From Patescibacteria group bacterium (GTDB lineage Bacteria > Patescibacteriota > Patescibacteriia > Patescibacteriales > UBA12465): a stretch of DNA of 33,072 bases. The DNA lies in NCBI GenBank assembly GCA_028705215.1, contig JAQWDY010000008.1, positions 1 to 33,072 of the forward strand, written 5' to 3'. A program made the position numbers and the translations under genes. The notes beneath the pieces were generated by a model, which saw only the letters and a list, made by a program, of their open reading frames with translations, did no database searches and was not told where the DNA came from. Of this stretch, positions 19,182 to 27,935 are shown piece by piece. The stretch's first letter is position 1. The number at the start of each line of letters is the position of its first letter.

Positions 19182-19655
19182 TTAAACGCCTTCATAAATT
19201 GCAATCGTTTCTCCTTTTTTCAAGGTAACAATTGCCTTTTTCCAATCTTTACGCTTACCTTTAATACGTCCGCGAGCAACCTGTTTGCCCTTCATATTAA
19301 CCATATTAACATCAAGTGGCTTTACGCCATAGATTGCTTGAATTGATTTAGCGACAGAAATTTTATTAGCATCAGCGTGAACAACAAATACATATTTACT
19401 CTCGGCAGCTAAATTAGTTGCTTTTTCGGTAACCAATGGACGCACCAATACTTTGCTTGCCCCCTGAAAATTAATATTAGCCACCTTCTTGCCCTTTTTG
19501 CTCTCAGTTTTAGTGGCAGCTGTATCAGCGTACAAGTCTTTCATGCTCTCACCCTCTGGTTTTTTTTCCTCCTTCTTTACTTGAGCAACAGTTTTTTTTG
19601 CAGCGGCCTTTTTTTTATCATCCGCTTGATTATTTTTAGATCCAAATAATGCCAT
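19182..19655 (-). CDS. rplW: Ribosomal protein L23 with N-terminal extension (start trimmed to MALFGSKN)
   Basis: VLVRPLVTEKATNLAAESKYVFVVHADANKISVAKSIQAIYGVKPLDVNMVNMKGK. The ORF track starts at 19691, but MALFGSKN at 19655 is the likelier start and avoids overlap with rplD. Confidence 0.92.
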   Translation of the reverse strand: MALFGSKNNQADDKKKAAAKKTVAQVKKEEKKPEGESMKDLYADTAATKTESKKGKKVANINFQGASKVLVRPLVTEKATNLAAESKYVFVVHADANKISVAKSIQAIYGVKPLDVNMVNMKGKQVARGRIKGKRKDWKKAIVTLKKGETIAIYEGV

Positions 19656-19659
19656 ATTT

Positions 19660-20310
19660 TTATTTATTATAGCGCTTAGTAAAAGCAGCAACCGCTTTTT
19701 CTGTAATCAGCAAATAACGATGATTTAAAATATCAACTAAATTTATATTATCAATATTTATTACCTTCACATCTTCCAAATTACGAGCTGAATATTTTAG
19801 CTTCTCATCCTTGTTCTCATTAATTACCAATAAGCTTCGTCTATCTGTTTTTAAAATCTTGCTTTCTAGAGTGCTAAAAATTTCATTTACCTTTTTAGTT
19901 TTATAATCATCAATTTTTAAATTATCAATCACTACTAAAGAGTTACTTTGCAAACGATCAGATAAAGCCATAAATATTGCTTTCTGCTTCATCTTTTGAT
20001 TAATTTTTTGTTTAAAATTTCTATCTTTTCTTGGGCCAAAAGTTACACCACCGCCTATCCAAATCGGACTACGACTAGAACCTACTCGCGCTCTTCCAGT
20101 TCCCTTCTGTTTCCATGGCTTTTTACCACCACCGGAGACTTCACTTCTATCTTTAGTATGCGCTAAAACTTGTCTTGCGTTATTATTTTGCGCTACCACG
20201 GCTTGATGAATCAACTCCGTTTTAACAGGAACAGCAAAAATTGCTTCTGCTAAACTCAAGTCTTTTACTTCTTCAGCTACTTGATTGTGTATTTTTATCT
20301 TTAATGACAT
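19660..20310 (-). CDS. rplD: Ribosomal protein L4
   Basis: ARQVLAHTKDRSEVSGGGKKPWKQKGTGRARVGSSRSPIWIGGGVTFGP. Confidence 0.97.
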   Translation of the reverse strand: MSLKIKIHNQVAEEVKDLSLAEAIFAVPVKTELIHQAVVAQNNNARQVLAHTKDRSEVSGGGKKPWKQKGTGRARVGSSRSPIWIGGGVTFGPRKDRNFKQKINQKMKQKAIFMALSDRLQSNSLVVIDNLKIDDYKTKKVNEIFSTLESKILKTDRRSLLVINENKDEKLKYSARNLEDVKVINIDNINLVDILNHRYLLITEKAVAAFTKRYNK

Positions 20311-20337
20311 ACGTTAATGAAACTAATATATAAAAGT

Positions 20338-21156
20338 CTATTTCTGCTTAGCATCAGCAGGCTTTTGTTCTGCCTCGCCTTCAGCCTCCTCCTTTTTTTC
20401 CTCATTTTTTACTTCCTTTTCATCCTTTTCTTCTTTTTTTTCTTCTTTAATCTCTTTTTCTGCCTCCTCTTTTACTTCTTCTTTTACTTCCTGTTCATTT
20501 TTTTCCTCTGTTTTTACCGGTGCTTGATTAACCTTTAATTCACCCTGCCCTTTAATTGTAATCAAACCGTTGATTGCTCCTGGCAAAGCACCAGCTATAA
20601 ATAAAATATTATTTTCAACATCAACTGAAACAATTTCCAAATTTGCTACCGTTACTCGATCTGTGCCCATGCGTCCACCCATTTTCATGCCTTTAAAGAC
20701 GCGCGCTGGCCCCTTATTACCAATAGACCCCGGCATTCTCTCCTGATCCTTATTACCATGAGTTTTGCGAAAACCATGAAAACCATGGCGCTTAACAACA
20801 CCCTGAAAACCTTTTCCCTTGGAAACACCAGTTACATTAATTTTATCACCAGCCGCAAAAGTCTCAACTGAGATAACATCACCCGCCTTATAGCTAGCAA
20901 TCTCTTCAGTTCTAAATTCTCGAACATGTGCAGGTGCTAATCCAAGTGCCTTAAAATGGCCTTTCTGTGGCTTATTAATATTTTTTTCCTTTCGTTTACC
21001 ATAAGCTAATTGCAAGGCCTCATAACCATCCTTAGTCTTATTTTTTACCTGTACAATAGTACAAGGACCCGCTTGCACAGGGGTAACAGCGACCACTTTA
21101 TCATTACTGTTCCAGATCTGAGTCATGGCCATTTTTTTTCCGATTATAAATTTCAT
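20338..21156 (-). CDS. rplC: Ribosomal protein L3 with acidic/Lys-rich C-terminal tail
   Basis: KGKGFQGVVKRHGFHGFRKTHGNKDQERMPGSIGNKGPARVFKGMKMGGRMG; tail of about 65 aa rich in K/E. Confidence 0.96.
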   Translation of the reverse strand: MKFIIGKKMAMTQIWNSNDKVVAVTPVQAGPCTIVQVKNKTKDGYEALQLAYGKRKEKNINKPQKGHFKALGLAPAHVREFRTEEIASYKAGDVISVETFAAGDKINVTGVSKGKGFQGVVKRHGFHGFRKTHGNKDQERMPGSIGNKGPARVFKGMKMGGRMGTDRVTVANLEIVSVDVENNILFIAGALPGAINGLITIKGQGELKVNQAPVKTEEKNEQEVKEEVKEEAEKEIKEEKKEEKDEKEVKNEEKKEEAEGEAEQKPADAKQK

Positions 21157-21180
21157 ATATTTTATTGCGGTACTTTTTAA

Positions 21181-21207
21181 ACAAAAAAACTGGTCTATAA
21201 ACCAGCC
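21181..21207 (-). terminator. Putative intrinsic terminator/attenuator upstream of rplC
   Basis: Minus strand GGCTGGTTTATAGACCAGTTTTTTTGT: 6-bp stem CTGGTT/GACCAG extendable by two GU pairs, TATA loop, then 7 T. Confidence 0.6.
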
Positions 21208-21309
21208 CTATACTAAAAAAATGCTCAAAAAATCTTTTCTAAATTAAGATTTTATTGTTTAATTTTTTCAATTTAGCTGATTTACCTCCAAATTTTGCTT
21301 ATTTTAGCC

Positions 21310-21339
21310 AAGATACTTTCTATATTTTAGAGTTATCAA
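21310..21339 (-). promoter_or_regulatory. Candidate internal promoter between rpsJ and rplC
   Basis: Minus strand TTGATA - 18 nt - TATCTT in a 222-bp spacer within an otherwise tightly packed operon. Confidence 0.35.
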
Positions 21340-21378
21340 GACCGAAAATTAACAAATTATTTTAATATTCTAATACTA

Positions 21379-21714
21379 CTACATTTTTATTTCCACGTCA
21401 ACACCCGCCGGTAGGTTAAGATTGGTTAAATCTTCTATTGTTTGTGCACTAGGATCAACAATATCAATCATTCTTTTATGAACGCGCATTTCATACTGAT
21501 CTCTAGCATCTTTATGAACAAAAGTGGAGCGATTAACTGTATATTTCTTTTTCTCAATTGGCAATGGTACGGGCCCAAAAAACTTAGCATCGGATCTCTC
21601 AATAGTATCAATTATTGTCTTAGTTGATTGATCGATGATTTTGTGATCAAAGGATTTGATCTTGATTCGGATTCTCTGCTTGAACTCTTGTTCTTGGCTC
21701 TTGTTCTCAGACAT
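21379..21714 (-). CDS. rpsJ: Ribosomal protein S10
   Basis: IRIKIKSFDHKIIDQSTKTIIDTIERSDAKFFGPVPLPIEKKKYTVNRSTFVHKDARDQYEMRVHKRMIDI. Confidence 0.97.
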   Translation of the reverse strand: MSENKSQEQEFKQRIRIKIKSFDHKIIDQSTKTIIDTIERSDAKFFGPVPLPIEKKKYTVNRSTFVHKDARDQYEMRVHKRMIDIVDPSAQTIEDLTNLNLPAGVDVEIKM

Positions 21715-21763
21715 AAATTATTTAATCATTAAAGCATTTTATAAATTTAAATAAGTGCTACAA

Positions 21764-21788
21764 GCCTGCCCTTATAAAAAGAGCAGGC
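21764..21788 (-). other. Strong hairpin in the tuf-rpsJ spacer without clear U-tract
   Basis: Minus strand GCCTGCTCTT-TTTAT-AAGGGCAGGC: 10-bp stem with one GU pair, 8 nt after the tuf stop codon. Confidence 0.65.
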
Positions 21789-21796
21789 CTAAGCAA

Positions 21797-22984
21797 TTAC
21801 TTGATAATCTTAGTTACTACACCAGCGCCAACAGTGCGTCCGCCTTCACGGATAGCAAATCTCTGTTTCTCTTCTAAAGCGATAGGAGCAATCAATTTGA
21901 TATTCAAATTAACTGTATCGCCAGGCATAACCATTTCTGTTCCTGCTGGTAAAGTAATATCACCAGTTACATCGGTTGTTCTGATGTAAAACTGTGGTTT
22001 ATAGCCATTAAAAAATGGTTTATGACGTCCACCTTCTTCTTTAGATAAGACATAAACTTCAGCACTAAATTCAGTATGAGGAGTGATGGTGCCCGGTTGA
22101 CAAAGAACCTGACCTCTTTCTACCTCATCTTTCTTAGTACCACGAAGTAATAAACCAGCATTATCGCCTGCCTCACCTCGATCAAGTGACTTGTTAAACA
22201 TCTCTACTCCAGTAATAGTGGTTTTCTTTGTGTCCATTAAACCAACAATTTCTACTTCATCACCAATTTTAATAACACCTCTATCAATACGTCCAGTTAC
22301 AACTGTTCCTCGACCTTCAATTGAGAAGATATCTTCAATTGGCATCAAGAAAGGATGATCAACATCTCTTACTGGCTCTGGAATATATTCATCAAGTTTC
22401 TTCATTAACTCTAAGATTGGCTCAGCGTCAGATCCAGTTGGATTTTCCAAGGCCTTTAAGGCGCTACCTCTGATAATTGGAGTCTCATCTGCTGGGAATT
22501 CGTATTTCTTTAATAAATCACGAACTTCTTCCTCAACTAAATCGATAAGCTCCTTATCTTCAACCATATCACATTTGTTTAAGAAAACTACGATATAAGG
22601 AACACCAACTTGACGAGCTAATAAGATATGCTCTCTGGTTTGAGGCATAGGCCCATCAGTGGCAGAAACTACTAAAATAGCACCATCCATCTGAGCGGCA
22701 CCAGTAATCATGTTTTTTACATAATCAGCGTGACCAGGACAGTCAACGTGTGCATAGTGTCTTCCTTCTGACTCGTATTCAACGTGAGCGGTTGCAATTG
22801 TAATTCCTCTCTCCTTTTCTTCAGGAGCAGCGTCAATTTCCCCAACATTCTTATGTGAAGCTTTCATGCCTTTAGCATTAAAAACTGCTAACATTGCGGC
22901 GGTTAAAGTTGTCTTCCCATGGTCAACGTGGCCGATAGTACCAACGTTAACATGGGGCTTTGTGCGTTCAAATTTGTCTGCCAT
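21797..22984 (-). CDS. tuf: Elongation factor Tu
   Basis: [56 protein letters not shown]. Confidence 0.98.
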   Translation of the reverse strand: MADKFERTKPHVNVGTIGHVDHGKTTLTAAMLAVFNAKGMKASHKNVGEIDAAPEEKERGITIATAHVEYESEGRHYAHVDCPGHADYVKNMITGAAQMDGAILVVSATDGPMPQTREHILLARQVGVPYIVVFLNKCDMVEDKELIDLVEEEVRDLLKKYEFPADETPIIRGSALKALENPTGSDAEPILELMKKLDEYIPEPVRDVDHPFLMPIEDIFSIEGRGTVVTGRIDRGVIKIGDEVEIVGLMDTKKTTITGVEMFNKSLDRGEAGDNAGLLLRGTKKDEVERGQVLCQPGTITPHTEFSAEVYVLSKEEGGRHKPFFNGYKPQFYIRTTDVTGDITLPAGTEMVMPGDTVNLNIKLIAPIALEEKQRFAIREGGRTVGAGVVTKIIK

Positions 22985-22994
22985 GTTTTTTGAT

Positions 22995-23051
22995 GTACGG
23001 CCCCCGTTTCATCACGGGGTTTCTTTCCTTTTTTCAGGAAACCAGCCGAAC
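22995..23051 (-). ncRNA. Candidate structured 5' leader RNA of tuf (predicted three-way junction)
   Basis: P1 GUUCGGC/GCCGUAC (one U-U mismatch), P2 UUUCCU/AGGAAA, P3 CCCCGU/ACGGGG; ends 10 nt before the tuf ATG. Confidence 0.5.
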
Positions 23052-23100
23052 TAAATTAAATTTATAATTATTAATTTTTTAAATTTTTTACAACAGAAAT

Positions 23101-23484
23101 TTACTCGATATTTTTCGCCTTATCTTTGACGGCGGGAGGAATTTGCCAGCTTTTTTTGAGCTTATCTTCTTCTGATAAGTCAGAAGCTTTATTTTGATTC
23201 TTCCACATCGAGATTTCCTGATTAATTCTATCAGTTAAATCTTCCTCTGTCAAATCTTTTTCTTCTTCATTTTCCCTGCTTTTTTCCACAATCTTCTCAT
23301 CTCTTTCTTCCTTCTCATTTATTACTCTTTTTGATTCTTTTTTTTCTGATTCTTGAAAATTTATGTAACTATCTATATCCATTACTACGTAAGAGATATC
23401 CGGATTTGCGCCATCGTAAATTATTACCCTGTCTCCAGTTTTCTTGGCTAACTCTAAGATTTTTTTTAGTTGCTCAGAAAACAT
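23101..23484 (-). CDS. Hypothetical protein (127 aa) between fusA and tuf
   Basis: Complete ORF in the operon; compact N-terminus (LKKILELAKKTGDRVIIYDGANPDISYVVMDIDSYINF) and long charged C-terminal tail. Confidence 0.75.
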   Translation of the reverse strand: MFSEQLKKILELAKKTGDRVIIYDGANPDISYVVMDIDSYINFQESEKKESKRVINEKEERDEKIVEKSRENEEEKDLTEEDLTDRINQEISMWKNQNKASDLSEEDKLKKSWQIPPAVKDKAKNIE

Positions 23485-23502
23485 ATATTTTTAATTAATT
23501 TT

Positions 23503-25578
23503 TTATTTTCCTTTTTCCTTGAGAGTTTCAAGTATACTTTTTGGCACTTCTGCATAATTTGCAAATTCCATTACATAATTAGCGCGCCCCTGACTCATAG
23601 AACGAAGATTAGTAGAGTAGCCAAACATTTCTGCTAACGGCACTTTAGCCTTTATTAATTTTACATTAGAACGATCTGACATTTCTTCTATCTGTCCTCT
23701 TTTACTATTTAAATCTCCCATGATATTACCCATGTATTCTTCTGGTGTTGTTACCTCAACTTTCATAATCGGTTCAAGTAAAGAAGCGCCAGCTTTTTGA
23801 CAAGCCTCTTTAAAGGCAAAGATGGCTGCCATTTTAAAGGCGATTTCTGAAGAATCAACTTCATGATAGGAACCATAGAAAAGTGAGACCTTCACATCCA
23901 CCATTGGATAACCAGCTAAAACGCCGCCTTGAACTGCCTCCTTAACTCCCTTTTCAATAGCTGGAATATATTCGCGAGGAATAATACCACCTTTAATCTC
24001 GTCAACAAATTCAAAGCCAGCTCCCGCCTCCAAAGGTTCAACACGTAAAGAGCAGTGCCCATACTGACCACGTCCTCCCGATTGTTTAATGTATTTATGC
24101 TCCGCCTCCGCCTGACCTTTAATTGTCTCACGGTAGGAAACTTGAGGATTACCAACATTAGCTTCTACTCCAAATTCTCGTTTCATGCGATCAACAATAA
24201 TTTCTAAATGTAACTCACCCATACCAGAAATCAAAACTTGGTTAGTTTCTTCATCAGTTTCTACTCTAAAAGTAGGATCCTCTTCCGCTAAACGATTTAA
24301 AGCCGCTCCCATCTTTTCTTGATCAGCCTTAGTTTTTGGCTCAACCGCAATCTTAATAACGGGTTCTGGGAAAGTAATTGATTCAAGAAGTAAGGGGTTT
24401 TCTTCAGCACACAAAGTATTGCCCGTAGTCGTGTTTTTTAAACCAATAATAGCAGCAATATCACCAGCGTAAATTTCTTTAATTTCCTCCCTATGATTAG
24501 CGTGCATACGAACCAAACGTCCAATTCTTTCTTTATTACCAGTTGAAGAATTAACTATATATGAACCAGCGACTAAAACGCCTTGATAAACACGAACAAA
24601 ACATAATTTACCAACAAAGGGATCGGTCGCAATTTTAAAGGCAAGACCAACAAAGGGTTTGGAATCATCTGCCTTAATTTCCACTACCTTAGTCTCATCT
24701 TTTACCTCAGTTGCTTCCATGTGAGGGACATCAAGCGGTGAAGGTAAATAATCAACAACGGCATCAAGAGTTAACTGAATACCAATATTTTGTAAGGCAG
24801 TACCACATAAAACAGGATAAAGCTCGTTATTAATAACACCCTTTCTAATCGCTGCCTTTAATTCTTCTGTAGAAATTTCTTCTCCCCCCAAATATTTTTC
24901 CATGACTTTTTCATCACATTCGACCGCTCTTTCTACTAATTCAGCATGAAACTTATCGACTTTCTCTCTCATATCATCAGGGATTTCAACTTCTTCAATA
25001 TTAACACCAAAATTACCAGAAAACTTGTAAGCTTTTTTAGTTAACAAATCAATCACTCCGCTTAAATTGCTTTCTGCGCCAATTGGTAATTGAATTGCTA
25101 CCGCCTTTTGATTTAATCTAGTTCGAATTGACTCAAGGCTCATGTAGAAATCAGCCCCCATCTTATCCATTTTATTTACAAAACAAAGACGAGGAACTTT
25201 ATATTTATCAGCTTGACGCCAAACAGTTTCTGATTGTGGCTCAACGCCAGCCTGACCATCAAAAACAGCAACAGCGCCATCTAAAACACGCAAAGAACGC
25301 TCTACCTCAACGGTAAAGTCAACGTGCCCAGGAGTATCAATAATATTTACTTTTTTGTTTTTCCAAAAACAAGTAGTAGCCGCTGAAGTAATAGTAATAC
25401 CTCTCTCTTTTTCTTGGTCCATCCAATCCATATCACTGGTTCCCTCATGGGTTTCTCCAATCTTATGTTTTCGGCCAGTATAGAAAAGAACACGCTCGGT
25501 AAAAGTAGTCTTACCCGCATCAATGTGAGCCATGATGCCAATGTTACGTATATTGTCTAAAGAATAATCTCGGGCCAT
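23503..25578 (-). CDS. fusA: Elongation factor G
   Basis: [34 protein letters not shown]...[43 protein letters not shown]. Confidence 0.98.
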   Translation of the reverse strand: MARDYSLDNIRNIGIMAHIDAGKTTFTERVLFYTGRKHKIGETHEGTSDMDWMDQEKERGITITSAATTCFWKNKKVNIIDTPGHVDFTVEVERSLRVLDGAVAVFDGQAGVEPQSETVWRQADKYKVPRLCFVNKMDKMGADFYMSLESIRTRLNQKAVAIQLPIGAESNLSGVIDLLTKKAYKFSGNFGVNIEEVEIPDDMREKVDKFHAELVERAVECDEKVMEKYLGGEEISTEELKAAIRKGVINNELYPVLCGTALQNIGIQLTLDAVVDYLPSPLDVPHMEATEVKDETKVVEIKADDSKPFVGLAFKIATDPFVGKLCFVRVYQGVLVAGSYIVNSSTGNKERIGRLVRMHANHREEIKEIYAGDIAAIIGLKNTTTGNTLCAEENPLLLESITFPEPVIKIAVEPKTKADQEKMGAALNRLAEEDPTFRVETDEETNQVLISGMGELHLEIIVDRMKREFGVEANVGNPQVSYRETIKGQAEAEHKYIKQSGGRGQYGHCSLRVEPLEAGAGFEFVDEIKGGIIPREYIPAIEKGVKEAVQGGVLAGYPMVDVKVSLFYGSYHEVDSSEIAFKMAAIFAFKEACQKAGASLLEPIMKVEVTTPEEYMGNIMGDLNSKRGQIEEMSDRSNVKLIKAKVPLAEMFGYSTNLRSMSQGRANYVMEFANYAEVPKSILETLKEKGK

Positions 25579-25608
25579 ATATATATTTTTTTCTTATAAA
25601 TTATTTAT

Positions 25609-26076
25609 TTAACGAGAGAAATGGGCGAAAGCTTTATTAGCTTCAGCCATTCTGTGAACTGCTTCACGCTTTTTATAGGCGTTTCCTTCACCATTTGAAG
25701 CGTCAAGAATTTCAACTGCTAATTTTTCTGCCATTGAACGACCACGCCTATCATGAGCCGCTGTTATAATCCAATTGCAACCTAAATAATAACGCCTTTC
25801 TCCTCTTACCTGAAAAGGAACTTGGTAGTTTGCCCCACCAACCCTTTTACCTCTTACCTCAACTAGAGGAGATACTTTTTTAATTGCTTTATTAAAAACA
25901 TGACGGGGGTCTTGTTTTGATTTTTCTTTAATAATTTCAAAAGCGTCATAGACAATATTCTCGGCTATGCTCTTTTTGCCATCTTCCATGACATAATTGA
26001 TAAACTTAGCGATACTAATATCACTATATTTACTATCACCTTCGATGTTTCTTTTTGGAGCTGGTTTACCTCTCAT
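25609..26076 (-). CDS. rpsG: Ribosomal protein S7
   Basis: MRGKPAPKRNIEGDSKYSDISIAKFINYVMEDGKKSIAENIVYDAFEII...VRGKRVGGANYQVPFQVRGERR. Confidence 0.97.
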   Translation of the reverse strand: MRGKPAPKRNIEGDSKYSDISIAKFINYVMEDGKKSIAENIVYDAFEIIKEKSKQDPRHVFNKAIKKVSPLVEVRGKRVGGANYQVPFQVRGERRYYLGCNWIITAAHDRRGRSMAEKLAVEILDASNGEGNAYKKREAVHRMAEANKAFAHFSR

Positions 26077-26092
26077 ATTAATATTAGTTTAA

Positions 26093-26120
26093 CGTAAATT
26101 ATCAGCTATCCTAACTTACG
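26093..26120 (-). promoter_or_regulatory. Hairpin in the rpsL-rpsG intercistronic spacer (candidate S7 autoregulatory site)
   Basis: Minus strand CGTAAGTTA-GGATAGCTGA-TAATTTACG: 9-bp stem with one GU pair, 10-nt loop. Confidence 0.4.
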
Positions 26121-26151
26121 CTTTTTTTTATTTTCTAAAAATTGTTAGTAA

Positions 26152-26580
26152 TTATTTAGCGTCAGCCTTAGGCTTTTTAGCGCCATAAGAACTTCGACTC
26201 TTACGTCTTGCTTCTACCCCTGATGCATCATAAACGCCACGCACTACTTTATAGCGAACACCTGGAAGATCCTTAGTCTTTCCACCCTTTACCAAAACGA
26301 TGGAGTGCTCTTGTAGGTTGTGTCCCATGCCAGGAATATAAGCGGTCACCTCCATGCCGTTTGATAATCTCACACGCGCAATTTTACGTAACGCTGAATT
26401 CGGTTTTTTAGGAGTAGTCGTTGTCACCTTTAAACACACACCTTGCTTAAAAGGAGCCCCTTTAGCGGTCTCTTTTCTTTTTCGATGAAGCGAATCAAGC
26501 CCAACATGAAGAGCCAATGACTTCTTCCCTGCTGCAACTTTTTTTCGACCCTTTCTGACTAATTGATTAATGGTTGGCAT
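26152..26580 (-). CDS. rpsL: Ribosomal protein S12 (start trimmed to MPTINQL)
   Basis: [14 protein letters not shown]...[61 protein letters not shown] upstream of the ATG at 26580. Confidence 0.97.
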   Translation of the reverse strand: MPTINQLVRKGRKKVAAGKKSLALHVGLDSLHRKRKETAKGAPFKQGVCLKVTTTTPKKPNSALRKIARVRLSNGMEVTAYIPGMGHNLQEHSIVLVKGGKTKDLPGVRYKVVRGVYDASGVEARRKSRSSYGAKKPKADAK

Positions 26581-26712
26581 AATTTTTACCTTAATTCGCC
26601 CCCTGATTAACAAATTAATGGAAACGAAATTTATCTTTTAAACTTTTTCTTATTTTTTAGTGTATTAAAATAATCCTGAAGTTTCAGGACTTATTATTTT
26701 TTATACTTAAAC

Positions 26713-26741
26713 AATTTAACAAAAATTAAAACATAAGTCAA
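26713..26741 (-). promoter_or_regulatory. Putative promoter of the str-S10-spc supercluster
   Basis: Minus strand TTGACT - 17 nt - TAAATT, about 130 nt upstream of rpsL in a roughly 350-bp divergent region. Confidence 0.5.
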
Positions 26742-26800
26742 GATAATATCAGCAAAATAAAAATAATAAAAATATAGTCTTAAGGGCTTAAATTAAAACC

Positions 26801-26829
26801 TTGACTTTTTTTTATTTTTGTGCCATCAT
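26801..26829 (+). promoter_or_regulatory. Candidate promoter of the 333-aa membrane-protein gene
   Basis: Plus strand TTGACT - 17 nt - CATCAT, about 100 nt upstream of the ATG. Confidence 0.35.
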
Positions 26830-26929
26830 TTAAATAAATCGTGCATAAAAAGGTGGCACGTAAAAGCTAGCGCTGTAATGTTAGTAATAACATTAAATTA
26901 CCTTAATTAGTCCTTTAAAAATTTACAAA

Positions 26930-27931
26930 ATGAAAAAAAAATCTTTTCTTCCCCTTCTTGGCCTCATTGCGCCCCTGATTTTGTGTGCAATTCCTATGCC
27001 TTCGGCTTTTTTCATAGCCGCAGTAATTGCTCTTCTCATTCTTGGCTTACAAATTGCCATTTATCAAAGCAACACCAATGACTTTATTAGCCATCTTTTT
27101 GTTAGCACATCATTTGCCTTAATTATCAAAGCTGGATTTGCTAAAATTAATTACTTAGAATTGGGAATTTACCTACTTTTATTTACCAGCTTGCTTATTC
27201 ATTTTTTTAACAAAAAAGAAAGAAGCCAGCTTTTATTTAAAGTCGTCCTTTTAGTTGCCCTGACTCTTCCCCTTTTAAGCATCTACCTTCACTTTGGCAG
27301 TCTATTAGTTTATCTACCTATCGCCGCTTTGACTCTAGCAGTTTTAGCAAAAAGAGCGGCTCATTACCGTGATCTTAATTGGCTCTGGAGCGAGAACCCA
27401 ATTTTTGCCATCTTGCTTGCTTTGGGTATAATAAGCAGCCTTGTCTATATCGGCATCTTCTCACTTTTTTCTATTATCTTTAGCGCTGTTATTGTCCTTG
27501 CGGCAGTAAGCTACATTTTCTATTCTTACACTAAAAAGAAAGAGCGCCAACGCGCTCTAATCGTTTTAAAAGAAGAAGAAAAAAAGCTAAAAGAAAAAGA
27601 AATAATTGAAGCGAGGCAAAAAAAAGAAGAAGATAGAAATAATTTTTTGGAAAAGATTTTATCTGATAATTTTGAATATTACTATCAAGATTTAAAAATT
27701 TCCAATTTTAAAAAACAAGTTATCTGGGGACCAATTTTAAATGATGCAATAACACTTTGCAAGGAAATTTTAAGCAGCTCCTTTGTAGACTATGAGCTAC
27801 AGAAAATAATTCTTTTTATCGACTCATTGCTCAATAAAATTGATCAAGAAAAAAATGCGCCAGAAATTTATGCTGGTGAAAATGAGTTAAAGCATAAATT
27901 GCTTAACCTCAAAAATATGTTAGAAAAATAA
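26930..27931 (+). CDS. Hypothetical multi-pass membrane protein with C-terminal coiled coil
   Basis: N-terminal half is repeated hydrophobic helices; then KKKERQRALIVLKEEEKKLKEKEIIEARQKKEEDRNNF and a soluble helical tail; followed by a terminator. Confidence 0.75.
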   Translation: MKKKSFLPLLGLIAPLILCAIPMPSAFFIAAVIALLILGLQIAIYQSNTNDFISHLFVSTSFALIIKAGFAKINYLELGIYLLLFTSLLIHFFNKKERSQLLFKVVLLVALTLPLLSIYLHFGSLLVYLPIAALTLAVLAKRAAHYRDLNWLWSENPIFAILLALGIISSLVYIGIFSLFSIIFSAVIVLAAVSYIFYSYTKKKERQRALIVLKEEEKKLKEKEIIEARQKKEEDRNNFLEKILSDNFEYYYQDLKISNFKKQVIWGPILNDAITLCKEILSSSFVDYELQKIILFIDSLLNKIDQEKNAPEIYAGENELKHKLLNLKNMLEK

Positions 27932-27935
27932 CAAA

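Noticed and set aside
20317-20538. Plus-strand ORF of almost pure F/L, apparently a membrane peptide
   Set aside because: Antisense of the K/E-rich rplC tail; composition artefact.
23101-23484. Toxin-antitoxin module based on Phd-like N-terminus
   Set aside because: No adjacent toxin; flanked by fusA and tuf. Kept only as an unexplained protein.
23916-24158. 80-aa minus-strand ORF
   Set aside because: Alternative frame inside fusA; no independent support.
25347-25541. 64-aa minus-strand ORF
   Set aside because: Alternative frame inside the fusA GTPase domain.
26152-26613. N-terminal extension [11 protein letters not shown] on S12 as a real feature
   Set aside because: Canonical MPTINQL start at 26580 has an AAGG upstream; the extension is an ORF-caller artefact.
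26674-26689. TCCTGAA/TTCAGGA hairpin as a terminator
   Set aside because: No gene upstream on the plus strand and no strong U-tract on the minus strand; treated only as a leader structure.
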